Origin: Ferruginibacter sp.
GTDB lineage: Bacteria > Bacteroidota > Bacteroidia > Chitinophagales > Chitinophagaceae
Assembly (NCBI GenBank): GCA_013141115.1
Contig: JABFRP010000002.1
Location: 248,001-312,000 of the forward strand
Reading direction: 5' to 3'
DNA length: 64,000 nucleotides
The translations under genes were made by a program, and so were the position numbers. Positions 16,753 to 26,521 of this stretch are shown here, in pieces; the stretch's first letter is position 1; the number at the start of each line of letters is the position of its first letter. Below the pieces are notes generated by a model. The model searched no databases, was not told the DNA's origin, and worked only from the letters and a program-made list of their open reading frames with translations.

Positions 16753-17979
16753 ATGCCTGATAAAAAGAATACGCTTACCGGTTTTAGTTCCATGGCTATT
16801 CATGCCAGCCATACCAAGGATCCTAATTATGCTCACCTTACACCTATTTATGCCAGCAGCACTTATGTGTTTGACGAAGCCGAACAAGGCATGCGCAGGT
16901 TTAATGGAGAAGAAAAAGGGTATATTTATGGTCGTTGGGGCAGCCCTTCTACTGCCGAAGCTGAAGATAAAATTGCAGCACTGGAAAGTTTTGGTATAAT
17001 GAATGATGATGGAAGCCCACTCCAATTAAAAGCTATATTACACGCCAGTGGCATGGCTGCTTTAAGTACATTGCTGATAAGCAATTTAAAAAGCGGCGAT
17101 AAGATACTTACGCATTTTTCTTTGTACGGAGGATCGCAGGAGTTGGTGGAAAAAGTGTTGCCGCCATTGGGCATTGATGCTGTTATTGTTGACCTGAGGG
17201 ATTTGACTACAGCCGAAGCCATGATGAAGGCGGACGATAAAATAAAAATGTTGTATTTAGAAACCCCTGCCAACCCCACATTAAATTGTGTGGATATTGA
17301 AGAACTGACCAAACTTGCAAAGCAGTTTAATTTAACGGTAGCCTGCGACAATACTTTTGCCACACCATACCTGCAACAACCCTTTAAGTATGGGGTAGAT
17401 TATGTTTTTCACAGCACCACCAAATTTTTAAATGGCCATGGCACCGCCATTGGCGGCGTATTGGTAGGTAAAGACCTGGAGAAGATGAACAGTCATGTTA
17501 CCAAAATACATCGTTTGTTAGGCAGCAACAGCAACCCTTTTGATGCATTTTTATTAACCATGGGCATGAAAACTTTAGAAGTGCGTATGGAAAGGCATTG
17601 CCACAATGCAATGGAAGTTGCCGGCATTTTGGAAGCACATCCTGCCATAAGTAAAGTAAATTATTTAGGATTAGCATCGCACCCCGATTATTATACCGCA
17701 GCAAAACAAATGCGCCATCCCGGAGCCATGTTAAGTTTTGAAATGAAGGATGGATTGGAAGCCGCTAAAATATTTATTGATAAATTACAGATGTGCATAC
17801 GTGCCGTGTCATTAGGCACCTGCGATACTTTACTTTGCCATCCGGCAAGTATGACGCATTTTAGTGTGCCTAAAGAAAAAAGGGAACTGTATGGCATTAC
17901 CGATGGCCTCATACGCATGAGTGTGGGCATAGAAAATATACAGGATATTTTAATGGACCTGGAACAGGCCCTTCAATAA
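16753..17979 (+). CDS. PLP-dependent trans-sulfuration enzyme (Cys/Met metabolism family)
   Basis: 408 residues from the ATG at 16753 (MPDKKNTLTGFSSMAIHAS). Cystathionine gamma-synthase/gamma-lyase/methionine gamma-lyase family, fold type I. Seen: PIYASSTYVF, the YGRWGSPSTAEAEDKIAALE substrate loop (Tyr-Gly-Arg), SGMAALSTLL, LYLETPANPTL, DNTFATPYLQQP, and the PLP lysine in HSTTKFLNGHG (Lys224). SLGTCDTLLCHPASMTH and IRMSVGIENIQDI close the pattern. Which reaction it performs cannot be decided by eye; a Cys in the SLGTCDTL segment is unusual. It starts a short run with the following two genes. Confidence 0.92.
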   Translation: MPDKKNTLTGFSSMAIHASHTKDPNYAHLTPIYASSTYVFDEAEQGMRRFNGEEKGYIYGRWGSPSTAEAEDKIAALESFGIMNDDGSPLQLKAILHASGMAALSTLLISNLKSGDKILTHFSLYGGSQELVEKVLPPLGIDAVIVDLRDLTTAEAMMKADDKIKMLYLETPANPTLNCVDIEELTKLAKQFNLTVACDNTFATPYLQQPFKYGVDYVFHSTTKFLNGHGTAIGGVLVGKDLEKMNSHVTKIHRLLGSNSNPFDAFLLTMGMKTLEVRMERHCHNAMEVAGILEAHPAISKVNYLGLASHPDYYTAAKQMRHPGAMLSFEMKDGLEAAKIFIDKLQMCIRAVSLGTCDTLLCHPASMTHFSVPKEKRELYGITDGLIRMSVGIENIQDILMDLEQALQ

Positions 17980-17984
17980 AAAAC

Positions 17985-18443
17985 ATGAACGATAATAAAA
18001 AGATACTGCTGGCCATTATTTATTTTGTGCTGTCTGCAATTATCACCTGGTGGTTTGTAGATGTTTGCCCGCTGTACAGCAGTATGCAGCAAAAATTATT
18101 ATCCACAGGCATTGCCGGTGCAAAATGGAGTATACAAATTGCCGCAGCCTTTTTCTTTTTGAAAAATATAAAATGGGATTTTATAAAAAACATTGGCAGC
18201 ACCTGTTTAGCGGGCTCTGTTATTTTATTGCCGTATGCCATCGCTGCTTCGTTCCTCAATTATAACTCAGCAACATTCTTTTTATTATCATTAATTATTG
18301 CCGTTGTGGTAATGATCGTTTTATATTTTTTAAATGTAAGAACAACAGGTATATCATTAAAATGGTTTTGGGGCTGGATACTTTGTTTGGCCATTGCCAT
18401 AACATTGCAGTTAACCGTAGTATTTTCAGTAATAAAATTTTAA
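17985..18443 (+). CDS. hypothetical four-helix membrane protein
   Basis: 152 residues, nearly all hydrophobic, with four transmembrane segments (about 7-25, 44-62, 72-112 as two, 126-148). It starts 5 bases after the PLP enzyme and ends 3 bases before the acetyltransferase, so the three are probably one transcript. No family recognised. Confidence 0.7.
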   Translation: MNDNKKILLAIIYFVLSAIITWWFVDVCPLYSSMQQKLLSTGIAGAKWSIQIAAAFFFLKNIKWDFIKNIGSTCLAGSVILLPYAIAASFLNYNSATFFLLSLIIAVVVMIVLYFLNVRTTGISLKWFWGWILCLAIAITLQLTVVFSVIKF

Positions 18444-18446
18444 TCA

Positions 18447-18899
18447 ATGTCAGTTATAATAAGAAGAGCTGTAAAAGAAGATTGTGCCCGGATGATGGAA
18501 TTGATACATGAATTAGCGGTGTATGAAAAAGCGCCTGAACAGGTGACGGTTGATTTTGATCATTTTGTACAAAGCGGCTTTGGCGAAACCCCGGTTTGGT
18601 GGGCTTTTGTGGCCGAAGCAGATGGCAAAGTAGAAGGTTTTGCATTATGGTACATCCGCTACAGCACCTGGAAGGGGCAACGCTTGTACCTGGAAGATCT
18701 ATTAGTAACAGAACAAATGCGGGGCAAAGGCATTGGCAAATTATTATTTGATGAATTGATTGAAGAATGTAAAACAAAAAACTACAGCGGCATGATGTGG
18801 CAGGTATTAGATTGGAACGAACCAGCTATTAATTTTTATAAAAAATATCCCTATGCAAAGTTTGACGGGGAGTGGATGAATTGTTCGATAAACTTTTAA
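18447..18899 (+). CDS. GNAT-family N-acetyltransferase
   Basis: 150 residues with the GNAT fold: IIRRAVKEDCARMMELIHELAVYEKAPEQ begins it (the first helix pattern is that of the spermidine/thialysine acetyltransferase group), then YLEDLLVTEQMRGKGIGKLLFDEL holding the acetyl-CoA pyrophosphate loop RGKGIG, and WNEPAINFYKKY. The YLEDLLV strand and the NF-Y end match SSAT-like enzymes that acetylate small amines; the substrate is inferred at family level only. Cytoplasmic. Confidence 0.9.
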   Translation: MSVIIRRAVKEDCARMMELIHELAVYEKAPEQVTVDFDHFVQSGFGETPVWWAFVAEADGKVEGFALWYIRYSTWKGQRLYLEDLLVTEQMRGKGIGKLLFDELIEECKTKNYSGMMWQVLDWNEPAINFYKKYPYAKFDGEWMNCSINF

Positions 18900-18953
18900 T
18901 TGCTGTTATTATGCATTAATATTGTACAAGTTCGTTTTCAAAATTATCTGTTT

Positions 18954-19464
18954 ATGAAAATTTTTTCTTCCGTAAAAATTATACTGGTTTTTACAATTAG
19001 CCTATTTTCTTTCTTATTCTATTCCTGTAATAAAGATGCAACTGTATCGGGAACAGAGGAATTTATACATTACACCGTAAACGGAACAGCATATAGTTTT
19101 GATAGCCCGTGTGTTTAACCCCGACTCCCTGGAAACTTCATCATTTATACTTACACACCAGGTTATAGGCGCAAGAATCCCTGATGTACCAGGCGATTTT
19201 GCCCGGATATTATTTGACAGAACAGGTATTACACAGGGAAGCAATCAGCCACTTAACGTTTTTGCTGTTCCCCCAATAATTGGATATGCGTATAATGTAT
19301 CCTCTTATTCAACTTCGGCGATACCCATTATGGTAAACATTACCGAATATGGTGCTATTGGTGCCTACATTTCCGGCAATTTTTCCTGCCTGTTAACTGA
19401 TCCTCCCCCTACAAACACTAACTTTACTATCACCTGTAGTTTTAGAATTAAAAGAAAATTTTAA
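18954..19464 (+). pseudogene. lipoprotein gene broken by a frameshift
   Basis: From the ATG at 18954 the frame encodes a lipoprotein signal (SLFSFLFYSC) and EFIHYTVNGTAYSFDSPCV, then stops at 19118. A second frame, offset by one base and overlapping it, continues immediately as RVFNPDSLETSSFILTHQV down to the stop at 19464, with composition like secreted Bacteroidota lipoproteins. Removing one C from the run at about 19105-19108 joins them as SFDSRVFNPDSLE. It is either a real inactivation or a single-base sequence error. Confidence 0.65.
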
Positions 19465-19537
19465 AATATTTTTCGGGTTAAAATTTCTGCCAAAAACAGA
19501 AAGCTTTTATTCCCTTCAAACTACGCCTTCGTTTTCT

Positions 19538-19545
19538 TAAATTTG
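19538..19545 (+). promoter_or_regulatory. -7 promoter element upstream of icd
   Basis: TAAATTTG fits TAnnTTTG, 145 bases before the icd start, leaving a long leader. No clear -33 TTTG at the expected distance. Confidence 0.35.
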
Positions 19546-19689
19546 CAACACCTAAAAAGTTCAATACAGATTTACAGTACAAGAGTGATTAATTTTCACT
19601 TTTTTACTAAAAAATAAAAATTAACAAGCGACCGTTGCCAATGAACCCCAATAGTGATTCAAAAGCCCGGCTCAAAAAAAATCATATTT

Positions 19690-21000
19690 ATGGCAGAAAA
19701 AATTACAATGGGGGCAGATGGTAAATTACAAGTGCCCAATAACCCTATCATTCCGTTTATTGAAGGCGATGGCATTGGTCCGGAAATTTGGAAAGTGGCT
19801 GAAGCAGTTTTTAATACAGCAGTAGAAAAAGCGTATGGTGGCACACGAAAAATTGAGTGGAAAGAAATGTTGGCCGGCGAAAAAGCCTTTAAGCAAACCG
19901 GCGAATGGTTGCCTGCCGAAACCCTGCAAATAGCAAAAGATTATATCGTAAGTATAAAAGGCCCGTTAACCACTCCTATTAGCGGCGGTATACGCTCATT
20001 AAATGTGGCTATGCGGCAAGATCTTGATCTGTATGCCTGCGTACGTCCGGTAAAATGGTTCAAAGGGGTGCCATCGCCGGTGGTACATCCCGAACATGTG
20101 GACATGGTGATCTTTAGAGAAAATACAGAAGATATTTATGCTGGTATAGAATGGAAAGCCGGCAGTGCCGAAGCGCAAAAATTTGAAAAGTTTTTGATAG
20201 AAGAAATGGGGGTGAAAAATATTCGCTTTCCCGGTGATAGCAGTTACGGCGTAAAACCTGTAAGTAACGAAGGCAGCAAAAGATTGGTGAGGGCTGCTAT
20301 TAAACATGCGCTGGAAAATCACCTGCCTTCGGTAAGCCTGGTGCATAAAGGCAACATTATGAAATATACCGAAGGTGGTTTTAAAACCTGGGGGTACGAA
20401 GTGGCCCGTCAGGAATTTGGCGATAAAACTTTTACCTGGGATGAATGGGATCAGTTGAAAAAAGAACATGGCGAAGCACATGCCAACGAAGTGCAGCGTA
20501 AGGCATTGCACGAAGGCAAATTGTTGGTAAAAGATATTATTGCTGACAATTTTTTACAGCAGATATTGATTGCTCCCAAAGACTTTTCGGTGGTAGCAAC
20601 GCTTAACTTAAACGGCGATTATATTTCGGATGCCCTGGCTGCCGAAGTGGGTGGCATTGGTATTGCACCCGGCGCCAACATCAACTACAAAACCGGTTAT
20701 GCCGTGTTTGAAGCTACCCATGGCACCGCACCAAAATTTGCCGGCACCAACAGTATGAACCCCTCATCAGTAATATTAAGTGGCTGTATGCTTTTAGAAT
20801 ACATTGGCTGGAAAGAAGCTGCAGACCTGATTACAGATGCACTGCAAGCCGCTATCATGCGCAAGAGAGTTACCATAGATTTTTATAATTTAATGAGCGG
20901 CGCCACACTTTTAAAAACAAGTGAGTTTGGCAACGAGATTATAAATGATATGGGCACGGTAACCGGGGAGGCACAATTAAAGAAAAGTTCGAGTTTGTAG
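19690..21000 (+). CDS. icd: isocitrate dehydrogenase, bacterial homodimer type
   Basis: 436 residues from the ATG at 19690 ([16 protein letters not shown]). Oxidises isocitrate to 2-oxoglutarate in the TCA cycle. Seen: [14 protein letters not shown], the [23 protein letters not shown] substrate loop (its Ser corresponds to E. coli Ser113, the kinase site), [26 protein letters not shown], and [15 protein letters not shown] for nucleotide binding. Compared from memory with E. coli, Lys344 is kept, Tyr345 is Phe, and the positions of Tyr391 and Arg395 read Ile and Asn (VTIDFYNLM), so NADP preference is not certain. A second, unrelated-subfamily IDH lies at 27536. Confidence 0.95.
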   Translation: MAEKITMGADGKLQVPNNPIIPFIEGDGIGPEIWKVAEAVFNTAVEKAYGGTRKIEWKEMLAGEKAFKQTGEWLPAETLQIAKDYIVSIKGPLTTPISGGIRSLNVAMRQDLDLYACVRPVKWFKGVPSPVVHPEHVDMVIFRENTEDIYAGIEWKAGSAEAQKFEKFLIEEMGVKNIRFPGDSSYGVKPVSNEGSKRLVRAAIKHALENHLPSVSLVHKGNIMKYTEGGFKTWGYEVARQEFGDKTFTWDEWDQLKKEHGEAHANEVQRKALHEGKLLVKDIIADNFLQQILIAPKDFSVVATLNLNGDYISDALAAEVGGIGIAPGANINYKTGYAVFEATHGTAPKFAGTNSMNPSSVILSGCMLLEYIGWKEAADLITDALQAAIMRKRVTIDFYNLMSGATLLKTSEFGNEIINDMGTVTGEAQLKKSSSL

Positions 21001-21036
21001 CATTAAAATTATTAAGCATTTTGTAGTAAAAGCCAT

Positions 21037-21044
21037 TATATTTG
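21037..21044 (+). promoter_or_regulatory. -7 promoter element of the Wadjet operon
   Basis: TATATTTG is an exact match to TAnnTTTG, 64 bases before jetA and 37 bases after the icd stop. A TTTTG lies upstream at 21019-21023, closer than the usual -33 distance. Suggests the operon has its own promoter. Confidence 0.5.
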
Positions 21045-21059
21045 CGCTCCAAATTACAC

Positions 21060-21081
21060 TGGGTTTCAGCAATGAAACCCA
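21060..21081 (+). terminator. 9-bp hairpin in the jetA leader or icd terminator
   Basis: TGGGTTTCA (21060-21068), loop GCAA, TGAAACCCA (21073-21081), followed by TCTTTATTT. It lies downstream of the putative jetA -7 element and 28 bases before jetA. It may end icd transcripts or attenuate the jet operon. Confidence 0.6.
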
Positions 21082-21108
21082 TCTTTATTTAGCCAATTAC
21101 CAATAGCA

Positions 21109-22296
21109 ATGTCGTACATCTTATCGCTTAAAGAACTGATCAACACACTCAACAGCAGTAAGGAGTTGCTGGTAGAAATGTTTGAAAAGCGCAAATCTTT
21201 TGCTTACAAATACGATCATGCCATTGAACTGCTGCCCGAAGATAAAATTGAAGTTTTAATCAGCAAACATATCCTTAGCCGCAATGGCCCCAACTTAGAA
21301 ATTGATGACCAGTTTCAGCAATTTTTTGAACAGGTGCTGGAAGTAAATGAGGAAATAAATACCGCCTACATCAGCGAAAATATTTTACAGGTAAAGCAGC
21401 AAATTAATTTTTACCTGCAGGAAAATAATGAGCACCGCAAGTTTACTTACCTTAAACAAATAAAGGCGGCACTGCGTAAAATTGGGCGTACTACTTTACG
21501 TAATGTAATTGACCTTAACCGTAACATTGAAAACGCTTTTAAAACAGAACCCAATTACGCCATAAAAATTGCTAAGCTGGAAGCATTTGATGATAAGCGC
21601 AGGGTAATATATTTACTGATAGAAAATACCGATAAGCTGGTAACAGATGATGAACTTACTTTTTTTACCGCTGCGTTAGATGAAGAGCTAAAACAGGTAG
21701 TTACCTTACTTAGGGCACAGCTTACCGAAAGTCGGCATAATTTAATAGAAACCCAAAAGCAAATTATAGAATACTTAAACCAGGTAAAACACCAAAGCAG
21801 TATTCAAGAAAAAATAAAGCAGGTAAAATATCTAAAAGACCAGTTTGAATTAAAAGCAAAAACCAACCTGGCATTTTTGCTGCAACAAAAAAATGATGTG
21901 ATTTTTGAAAGCAGGCCCAGCTATCCTTTAAAATTATCGCTGGAATATTTACACACCGACGAAGGCAGATTACAAATAGAAAAAGTATTTGCCAAAATAA
22001 AGCAAGGCAAAAAAACTACCATGCAGGTGGCAGAAGCGTTGGCCAGTAAAGATTTACTACCGCAAACTGAGGATGAAATATTTATAGATTTAGAAGAATT
22101 GAAAAGAGGCTTTGCCGCATCGGGCAGGCACTTGCACAATTTTATTATGGAATACAATTACCCACGGCCGGTGAGCTACGAAGAAAAAATCACTATTTTT
22201 TGCCAAATGGTTTCTATTTACGAACAGGAACTTACTATAAAAGATACGTACCAAAAAGATGAGCAAGTAGAATATGCCATGGTGCTGAATAAATAA
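21109..22296 (+). CDS. jetA: Wadjet JetA / MksF kleisin subunit
   Basis: 395 residues, mainly helical, with a globular N-terminal part (SLKELINTLNSSKELLVEMFEKRKSF) and long coiled segments (about 90-270), then a C-terminal globular part with IFIDLEELKRGFAASGRHLHNFIMEYNYPR. The family bridges the SMC heads as kleisin. Identification comes from fold pattern, length and above all position: first of four tightly packed genes followed by a small kite-like protein, a large SMC-like ATPase and a Toprim nuclease, the JetABCD order. Gap to the next gene is 21 bases. Confidence 0.85.
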   Translation: MSYILSLKELINTLNSSKELLVEMFEKRKSFAYKYDHAIELLPEDKIEVLISKHILSRNGPNLEIDDQFQQFFEQVLEVNEEINTAYISENILQVKQQINFYLQENNEHRKFTYLKQIKAALRKIGRTTLRNVIDLNRNIENAFKTEPNYAIKIAKLEAFDDKRRVIYLLIENTDKLVTDDELTFFTAALDEELKQVVTLLRAQLTESRHNLIETQKQIIEYLNQVKHQSSIQEKIKQVKYLKDQFELKAKTNLAFLLQQKNDVIFESRPSYPLKLSLEYLHTDEGRLQIEKVFAKIKQGKKTTMQVAEALASKDLLPQTEDEIFIDLEELKRGFAASGRHLHNFIMEYNYPRPVSYEEKITIFCQMVSIYEQELTIKDTYQKDEQVEYAMVLNK

Positions 22297-22317
22297 AAGG
22301 AGTAAACTAATTACAAC

Positions 22318-22890
22318 ATGAACACACCCAACCGGTACACCGCCGATATTTTTGACACATTGAGTAAAGGCAAATTTATTTGCAGCAATAGTGTGGAAGA
22401 CAACAGCAGTAAATTATACACTGCCATAGATGAAAACTTTGATGAACTATACAACTATTTTTTTGCCATTGGTTTTATACTGGAACGGGGCGATGAATAT
22501 TTTTACTTTTCCAGAAATGAAATTAAAGCTACGCTGGACAATAAAATAGAACAAGCCTACCGCTGGGTAGATGTGGTAGATTTTTTTATGAGTTTTGATA
22601 ATGGCTTTGCTCCGGGCTTTAGGTTTACACCCGCTGATGTACAGCAGCAGGTAAAAGTAGATGCCAGCTTAAAAGATAAATTAGAAATAATGAAACGCCT
22701 TACCGGCGAAGGCAGTTATGCCGAACGCATAAACCAACTTATTGATAAACAACTGGTGCAACCCGGCTATGCCGAACTGGAGAACGAATTGACCAACCAA
22801 TACAAAGTGGTAGCATCGTACAACTATATTAAACAACTAATAGTAAGCATTCAAATACAAGAGGAAACAGCGCATGAGATTCTTAAATAA
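22318..22890 (+). CDS. jetB: Wadjet JetB / MksE kite subunit
   Basis: 190 residues. Small winged-helix-rich protein (IFDTLSKGKFICSNS; DELYNYFFAIGFILERGDEYFYFSR; ALRWVD-like segment YRWVDVVDFF; helical C-terminus). This matches the kite subunit (MksE) that sits on the kleisin in condensin-like complexes: a conserved small-residue start, then a helix-turn with a FERGDEYFYFS-type wing. It overlaps the next gene by 17 bases, so translation is coupled to jetC. Confidence 0.85.
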   Translation: MNTPNRYTADIFDTLSKGKFICSNSVEDNSSKLYTAIDENFDELYNYFFAIGFILERGDEYFYFSRNEIKATLDNKIEQAYRWVDVVDFFMSFDNGFAPGFRFTPADVQQQVKVDASLKDKLEIMKRLTGEGSYAERINQLIDKQLVQPGYAELENELTNQYKVVASYNYIKQLIVSIQIQEETAHEILK

Positions 22891-25800
22891 AATAATTTTT
22901 ATCAATAGTGCCACCATCCGCTATGCCGAAGTGATGGTGGATGGTAATGTACATTTAATTGGTACGCAAGGCGTAGGCAAAAGCACTTTACTAAGGGCCA
23001 TTTTATTTTTTTACAATGCCGATACTTTAAAACTCGGTATATCAAAAGAAAAGAAAAATTTTGCTGAATATTATTTCCCTTTTCAAAACTCATTTTTAAT
23101 TTTTGAAGTACAGCGGGAAACAGGGCCCTTTTGCGTAGTAGCCTTTAAAAGCCAGGGCAAAGTATGTTTTAGATTTTTTGATAGTGCGTACAGCAGAGAT
23201 TTTTTTGTAAGCAGCGAAGGACATGCTTTTGAAAAATGGGAAGACAACCGAAAAATATTAGATGAACAGCATATTGACCATACTCGTAAAATTGACCGCT
23301 ACGAAGAGTATCGTGATATTTTGTATGGTAATAACGAAGCTGGTAAAAAAGAGTTTACTAAATATGCTTTACTGCAAAGCAAGCAATACCAGAATATTCC
23401 CCGTACCATACAAAACGTTTTTTTAAACAGTAAGCTGGAAGCAGAATTTATTAAGCAAACCATTATCATGTCGCTTAATGAAGAAGATATCAGTATCGAT
23501 CTGCAAAGTTATACCCACCACTTAAAAGGTTTTGAAAGCCAGTTAAACGATATTCATTTATACAAGCAACCGCATATTGCCAAGCAGGCCGATACTACAG
23601 TAAAAAATCATTTGGCCATAAAGCATTTAGAAAGCGAGAAAAATAAATTTTCGCTGCAATTGGCCTGGGCAGCGGCACAGGTGCAACGCAACATTCCTAA
23701 ACTACTGGATAAAAAAGAAAAGCAGGAAGCGGAAAAAGCCACTTTACTGGAACGTATTGAAGCCGGCGAAGTACGCCACAGCAATAAACTGGATAAAATA
23801 AAAGCAGAAATAAGTGTACTGGAAAATGACATTAAAAAAGCAAAAGAAAAAACTGATTATTACAGTCGCCTGCAAATTGAAACGGTAATAGAAAGAGTAA
23901 ATAAAAAAACCAGTCTGGATGCTGAGCTGAATAAACTAACCAAAGAAAAATTATTACTCACCACCCAGTTTGCCGAAGTAACTACCAAGTACGATAGCCT
24001 TTTGCAGGCACTTACCCAAGCAGCAAAAACTGTAGAACAAAATAAAAAAGAAGAACAGCTTACCGCAAAAGAACAAAGCAACAGTAATAAAGAAGAGGCC
24101 CGCCAATTGCTTGAAAAATTAAACGCAGAAGTAAGGCAACACCACCTGCAAAATATGGAGCAGGCCAGGCAAAATGTAGAGCAGCAACAAAGTAATTTGC
24201 AACAGGAAAAAATACGCAAAGCCACCGCTACGCACCAGCGCTTTTTTGATGCCGAATTAGAAGATGCAAAAAATACCGTTACGCAATACGAAGTGGCATT
24301 GCAACAAAATGCCAACGAACAGGAGCATTTAAAAAATAAAATAGACAACCTGCAAAAACAAGTAGCAATAGAAGAAACGGCCATACAACAAGCCACCGAA
24401 AGAGAGCAGGAAAAATTACAGCAAACTATTTTTTCGGCGCAAATAACTGCCGATAGCATAACACAAAACCTTGCCAGCAGCGAAGCGGCATTGTACGGTT
24501 GGCTAAATATCCACCGCCCCAATTGGGAAAATAATATTGGTAAATTATTGCCCGAGGCTATTTTATTTAATACCCAATTATCTCCTGCAATAAAAGATAA
24601 AAGCAATACACTTTTTGGTATTGAACTATCGCTGGAAAATGTACCGGTGCAAGTAAAAACATTGGCACAATATAAAGCCGAACTTAAAGCAGCACAACAA
24701 GTACTAACTACGGCGCAAACCCAGCTACAAAAATTACAGGCCGATGAATTAAAAAAACTGGAGCAATTGCGCAAAAAATACCAGCCGCAGGTAAAAGATG
24801 CAAAAGACAGTTTAAAACAAGTTGACTATAAACAAGATCAGGATAAAATGCTGTTGCAACAAGCACAGTTTAATAAAAAAGATTGGGAAGCAAAAGCAAA
24901 AGAAGCCAAGCAAAATGCAGTAATTACTATTGATGCAGCCATTGCCGCAGCAAGCGAGGCATTGGTACAAGCTCAACAAAACTTACTGCAAATTGAAGAA
25001 GAACAAAACAAGCAGCTAAAAATAAAGCAAAGGGAATACGATAAAAAAATCGCTGCCATTGAATTATTGCTGAAGCAACAGCTGGAACAAATTGAAGAGG
25101 CCATTAAACTGCAAAAGATAGCTGATAAAAAAGAAGAACAGGAATTATTAAAACAGCAAACACTGGAACTTACGGGCAAGGGTGCCGATACAAAAAAACT
25201 GGACAACATCAATCTGCAATTACAAAACATTACGCAGGAATTAAAATTTATTGAAGACAACAGGGATAAAGTAACCGAGTATAAAAAAGATAAAAAAGAA
25301 CTGATAGATAAAGCAGAGCAATTTAAAACACAAAAAAATACTTTAGATAAACAGTGTGGTTTTGAAGAAGAAAAACACCGCCTGCAAAAAGAAAAAATTA
25401 CTGCCGAGGTAAAAGAAACAGAAGCTTTATTGCACCAGTTGCAACAACAATTACTACAACAGGAAGATGATAGCAAAGCATTTGTACGCTACCAACAAAC
25501 AGATGCTTACCTGAGCCTGCCAGCCGCTTACACCGAAGAAAAAGATATTTACAAAAACGACAGAACCTGCAAAATTCTAATTGATGAAATCAATCGCTGC
25601 TATTATACCGCTATTAAAAGACTGGATGAGCTAAAAGAAGCAGCTAATAAATTTTTAGGCAACTTTTCTACCGATAATATTTTTAAGTTTACCAGCAGCC
25701 TTACCGATAAACACAGTTACCAGCAATTTGCAGAGGAGCTGAATGAATTTATCAGCAACAGTAAAATTGAAGAATACGAAAAAAGGGTAAACGAAAGATT

Positions 25801-26518
25801 TGCCAATGTGATAAATCTGGTGGGTAAGCAAACCAACGATTTGATGAGCAAGGCGGGTGAGATACAAAAAGTGATCAGCAATATCAATAAAGATTTCGAC
25901 AATAAAAATTTTGTAGGTGCTATACGTAAAATTGAACTGCGTATTGATGACAGTGCTAATAAAGTAGTGCAGCTTTTAATGCAGATAAAAACCTACAACG
26001 ATGACAATGCATTTGATATTGGCGGGCTCAATCTTTTTTCTTCGGTAGATGCCAGCAGCAAAAATAAAAAAGCAGTAGAGCTTTTAAAACAACTGAGTAA
26101 AGCCATTGCAGAGTACAGAAAAGATACGATTGCTTTATCCGATTCGTTTGAATTAAAATTCAGAATAGAAGAAAATCAGAATGATACCGGCTGGGTAGAA
26201 AAATTATCTAATGTAGGCAGCGAGGGTACCGATGTGCTGGTAAAAGCAATGATCAATATTATGCTGCTGAATGTTTTTAAAGAAGGAGCCAGCAAGCGTT
26301 TTAAAGATTTCAGGCTGCATTGTATGATGGATGAAATTGGTAAGCTGCATCCTAATAATATCAAGGGTATTTTGCAGTTTGCCAACGATAGAAATATTTT
26401 GCTCATCAATGGTTCGCCTACCGAAACTAATGCCCTTAATTACAAACACATTTATAAATTAGAGAAAGACGATAAACGCAACACCAAAATAAAACGCATC
26501 ATCAGCCAGCTGGCCTAA
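22874..26518 (+). CDS. jetC: Wadjet JetC / MksB SMC-like ATPase
   Basis: 1214 residues. Motor of the defence complex: ATP-driven loop extrusion on plasmid DNA. Walker A is GTQGVGKST at residues 30-38. Long heptad-rich coiled coil runs about 250-530 and 600-900 on either side of a middle globular hinge (GWLNIHRPNWENNIGKLL; LFGIELSLENVP). The head resumes with KLSNVGSEGTDVLVKAM (signature region near 1113-1119) and a Walker B, LHCMMDEIGKLHPNN, with Asp-Glu near 1153-1154, ending ILLINGSPTE. The signature SEGT and MMDEIGKL are the MukB/JetC style rather than that of canonical SMC. Starts within jetB; 3 bases before jetD. Confidence 0.95.
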   Translation: MRFLNKIIFINSATIRYAEVMVDGNVHLIGTQGVGKSTLLRAILFFYNADTLKLGISKEKKNFAEYYFPFQNSFLIFEVQRETGPFCVVAFKSQGKVCFRFFDSAYSRDFFVSSEGHAFEKWEDNRKILDEQHIDHTRKIDRYEEYRDILYGNNEAGKKEFTKYALLQSKQYQNIPRTIQNVFLNSKLEAEFIKQTIIMSLNEEDISIDLQSYTHHLKGFESQLNDIHLYKQPHIAKQADTTVKNHLAIKHLESEKNKFSLQLAWAAAQVQRNIPKLLDKKEKQEAEKATLLERIEAGEVRHSNKLDKIKAEISVLENDIKKAKEKTDYYSRLQIETVIERVNKKTSLDAELNKLTKEKLLLTTQFAEVTTKYDSLLQALTQAAKTVEQNKKEEQLTAKEQSNSNKEEARQLLEKLNAEVRQHHLQNMEQARQNVEQQQSNLQQEKIRKATATHQRFFDAELEDAKNTVTQYEVALQQNANEQEHLKNKIDNLQKQVAIEETAIQQATEREQEKLQQTIFSAQITADSITQNLASSEAALYGWLNIHRPNWENNIGKLLPEAILFNTQLSPAIKDKSNTLFGIELSLENVPVQVKTLAQYKAELKAAQQVLTTAQTQLQKLQADELKKLEQLRKKYQPQVKDAKDSLKQVDYKQDQDKMLLQQAQFNKKDWEAKAKEAKQNAVITIDAAIAAASEALVQAQQNLLQIEEEQNKQLKIKQREYDKKIAAIELLLKQQLEQIEEAIKLQKIADKKEEQELLKQQTLELTGKGADTKKLDNINLQLQNITQELKFIEDNRDKVTEYKKDKKELIDKAEQFKTQKNTLDKQCGFEEEKHRLQKEKITAEVKETEALLHQLQQQLLQQEDDSKAFVRYQQTDAYLSLPAAYTEEKDIYKNDRTCKILIDEINRCYYTAIKRLDELKEAANKFLGNFSTDNIFKFTSSLTDKHSYQQFAEELNEFISNSKIEEYEKRVNERFANVINLVGKQTNDLMSKAGEIQKVISNINKDFDNKNFVGAIRKIELRIDDSANKVVQLLMQIKTYNDDNAFDIGGLNLFSSVDASSKNKKAVELLKQLSKAIAEYRKDTIALSDSFELKFRIEENQNDTGWVEKLSNVGSEGTDVLVKAMINIMLLNVFKEGASKRFKDFRLHCMMDEIGKLHPNNIKGILQFANDRNILLINGSPTETNALNYKHIYKLEKDDKRNTKIKRIISQLA

Positions 26519-26521
26519 CAA

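Noticed and set aside
19999..20511. Minus-strand 170-codon frame inside icd
   Set aside because: Shadow of a strongly supported isocitrate dehydrogenase gene.
23860..24774. Minus-strand 304-codon frame inside jetC
   Set aside because: Low-complexity Ser/Cys-rich text opposite the coiled coil of JetC; a shadow of a biased reading frame.
24973..25476. Minus-strand 167-codon frame inside jetC
   Set aside because: Same cause as above: Cys/Ser-rich antisense of a Gln/Lys/Glu-rich coiled coil.
22874..26518. JetC as the canonical chromosomal SMC or RecN
   Set aside because: The GTQGVGKST head, MMDEIGKL Walker B, SEGT signature and adjacent Toprim nuclease fit MukB/JetC; scpB of the canonical complex is elsewhere.
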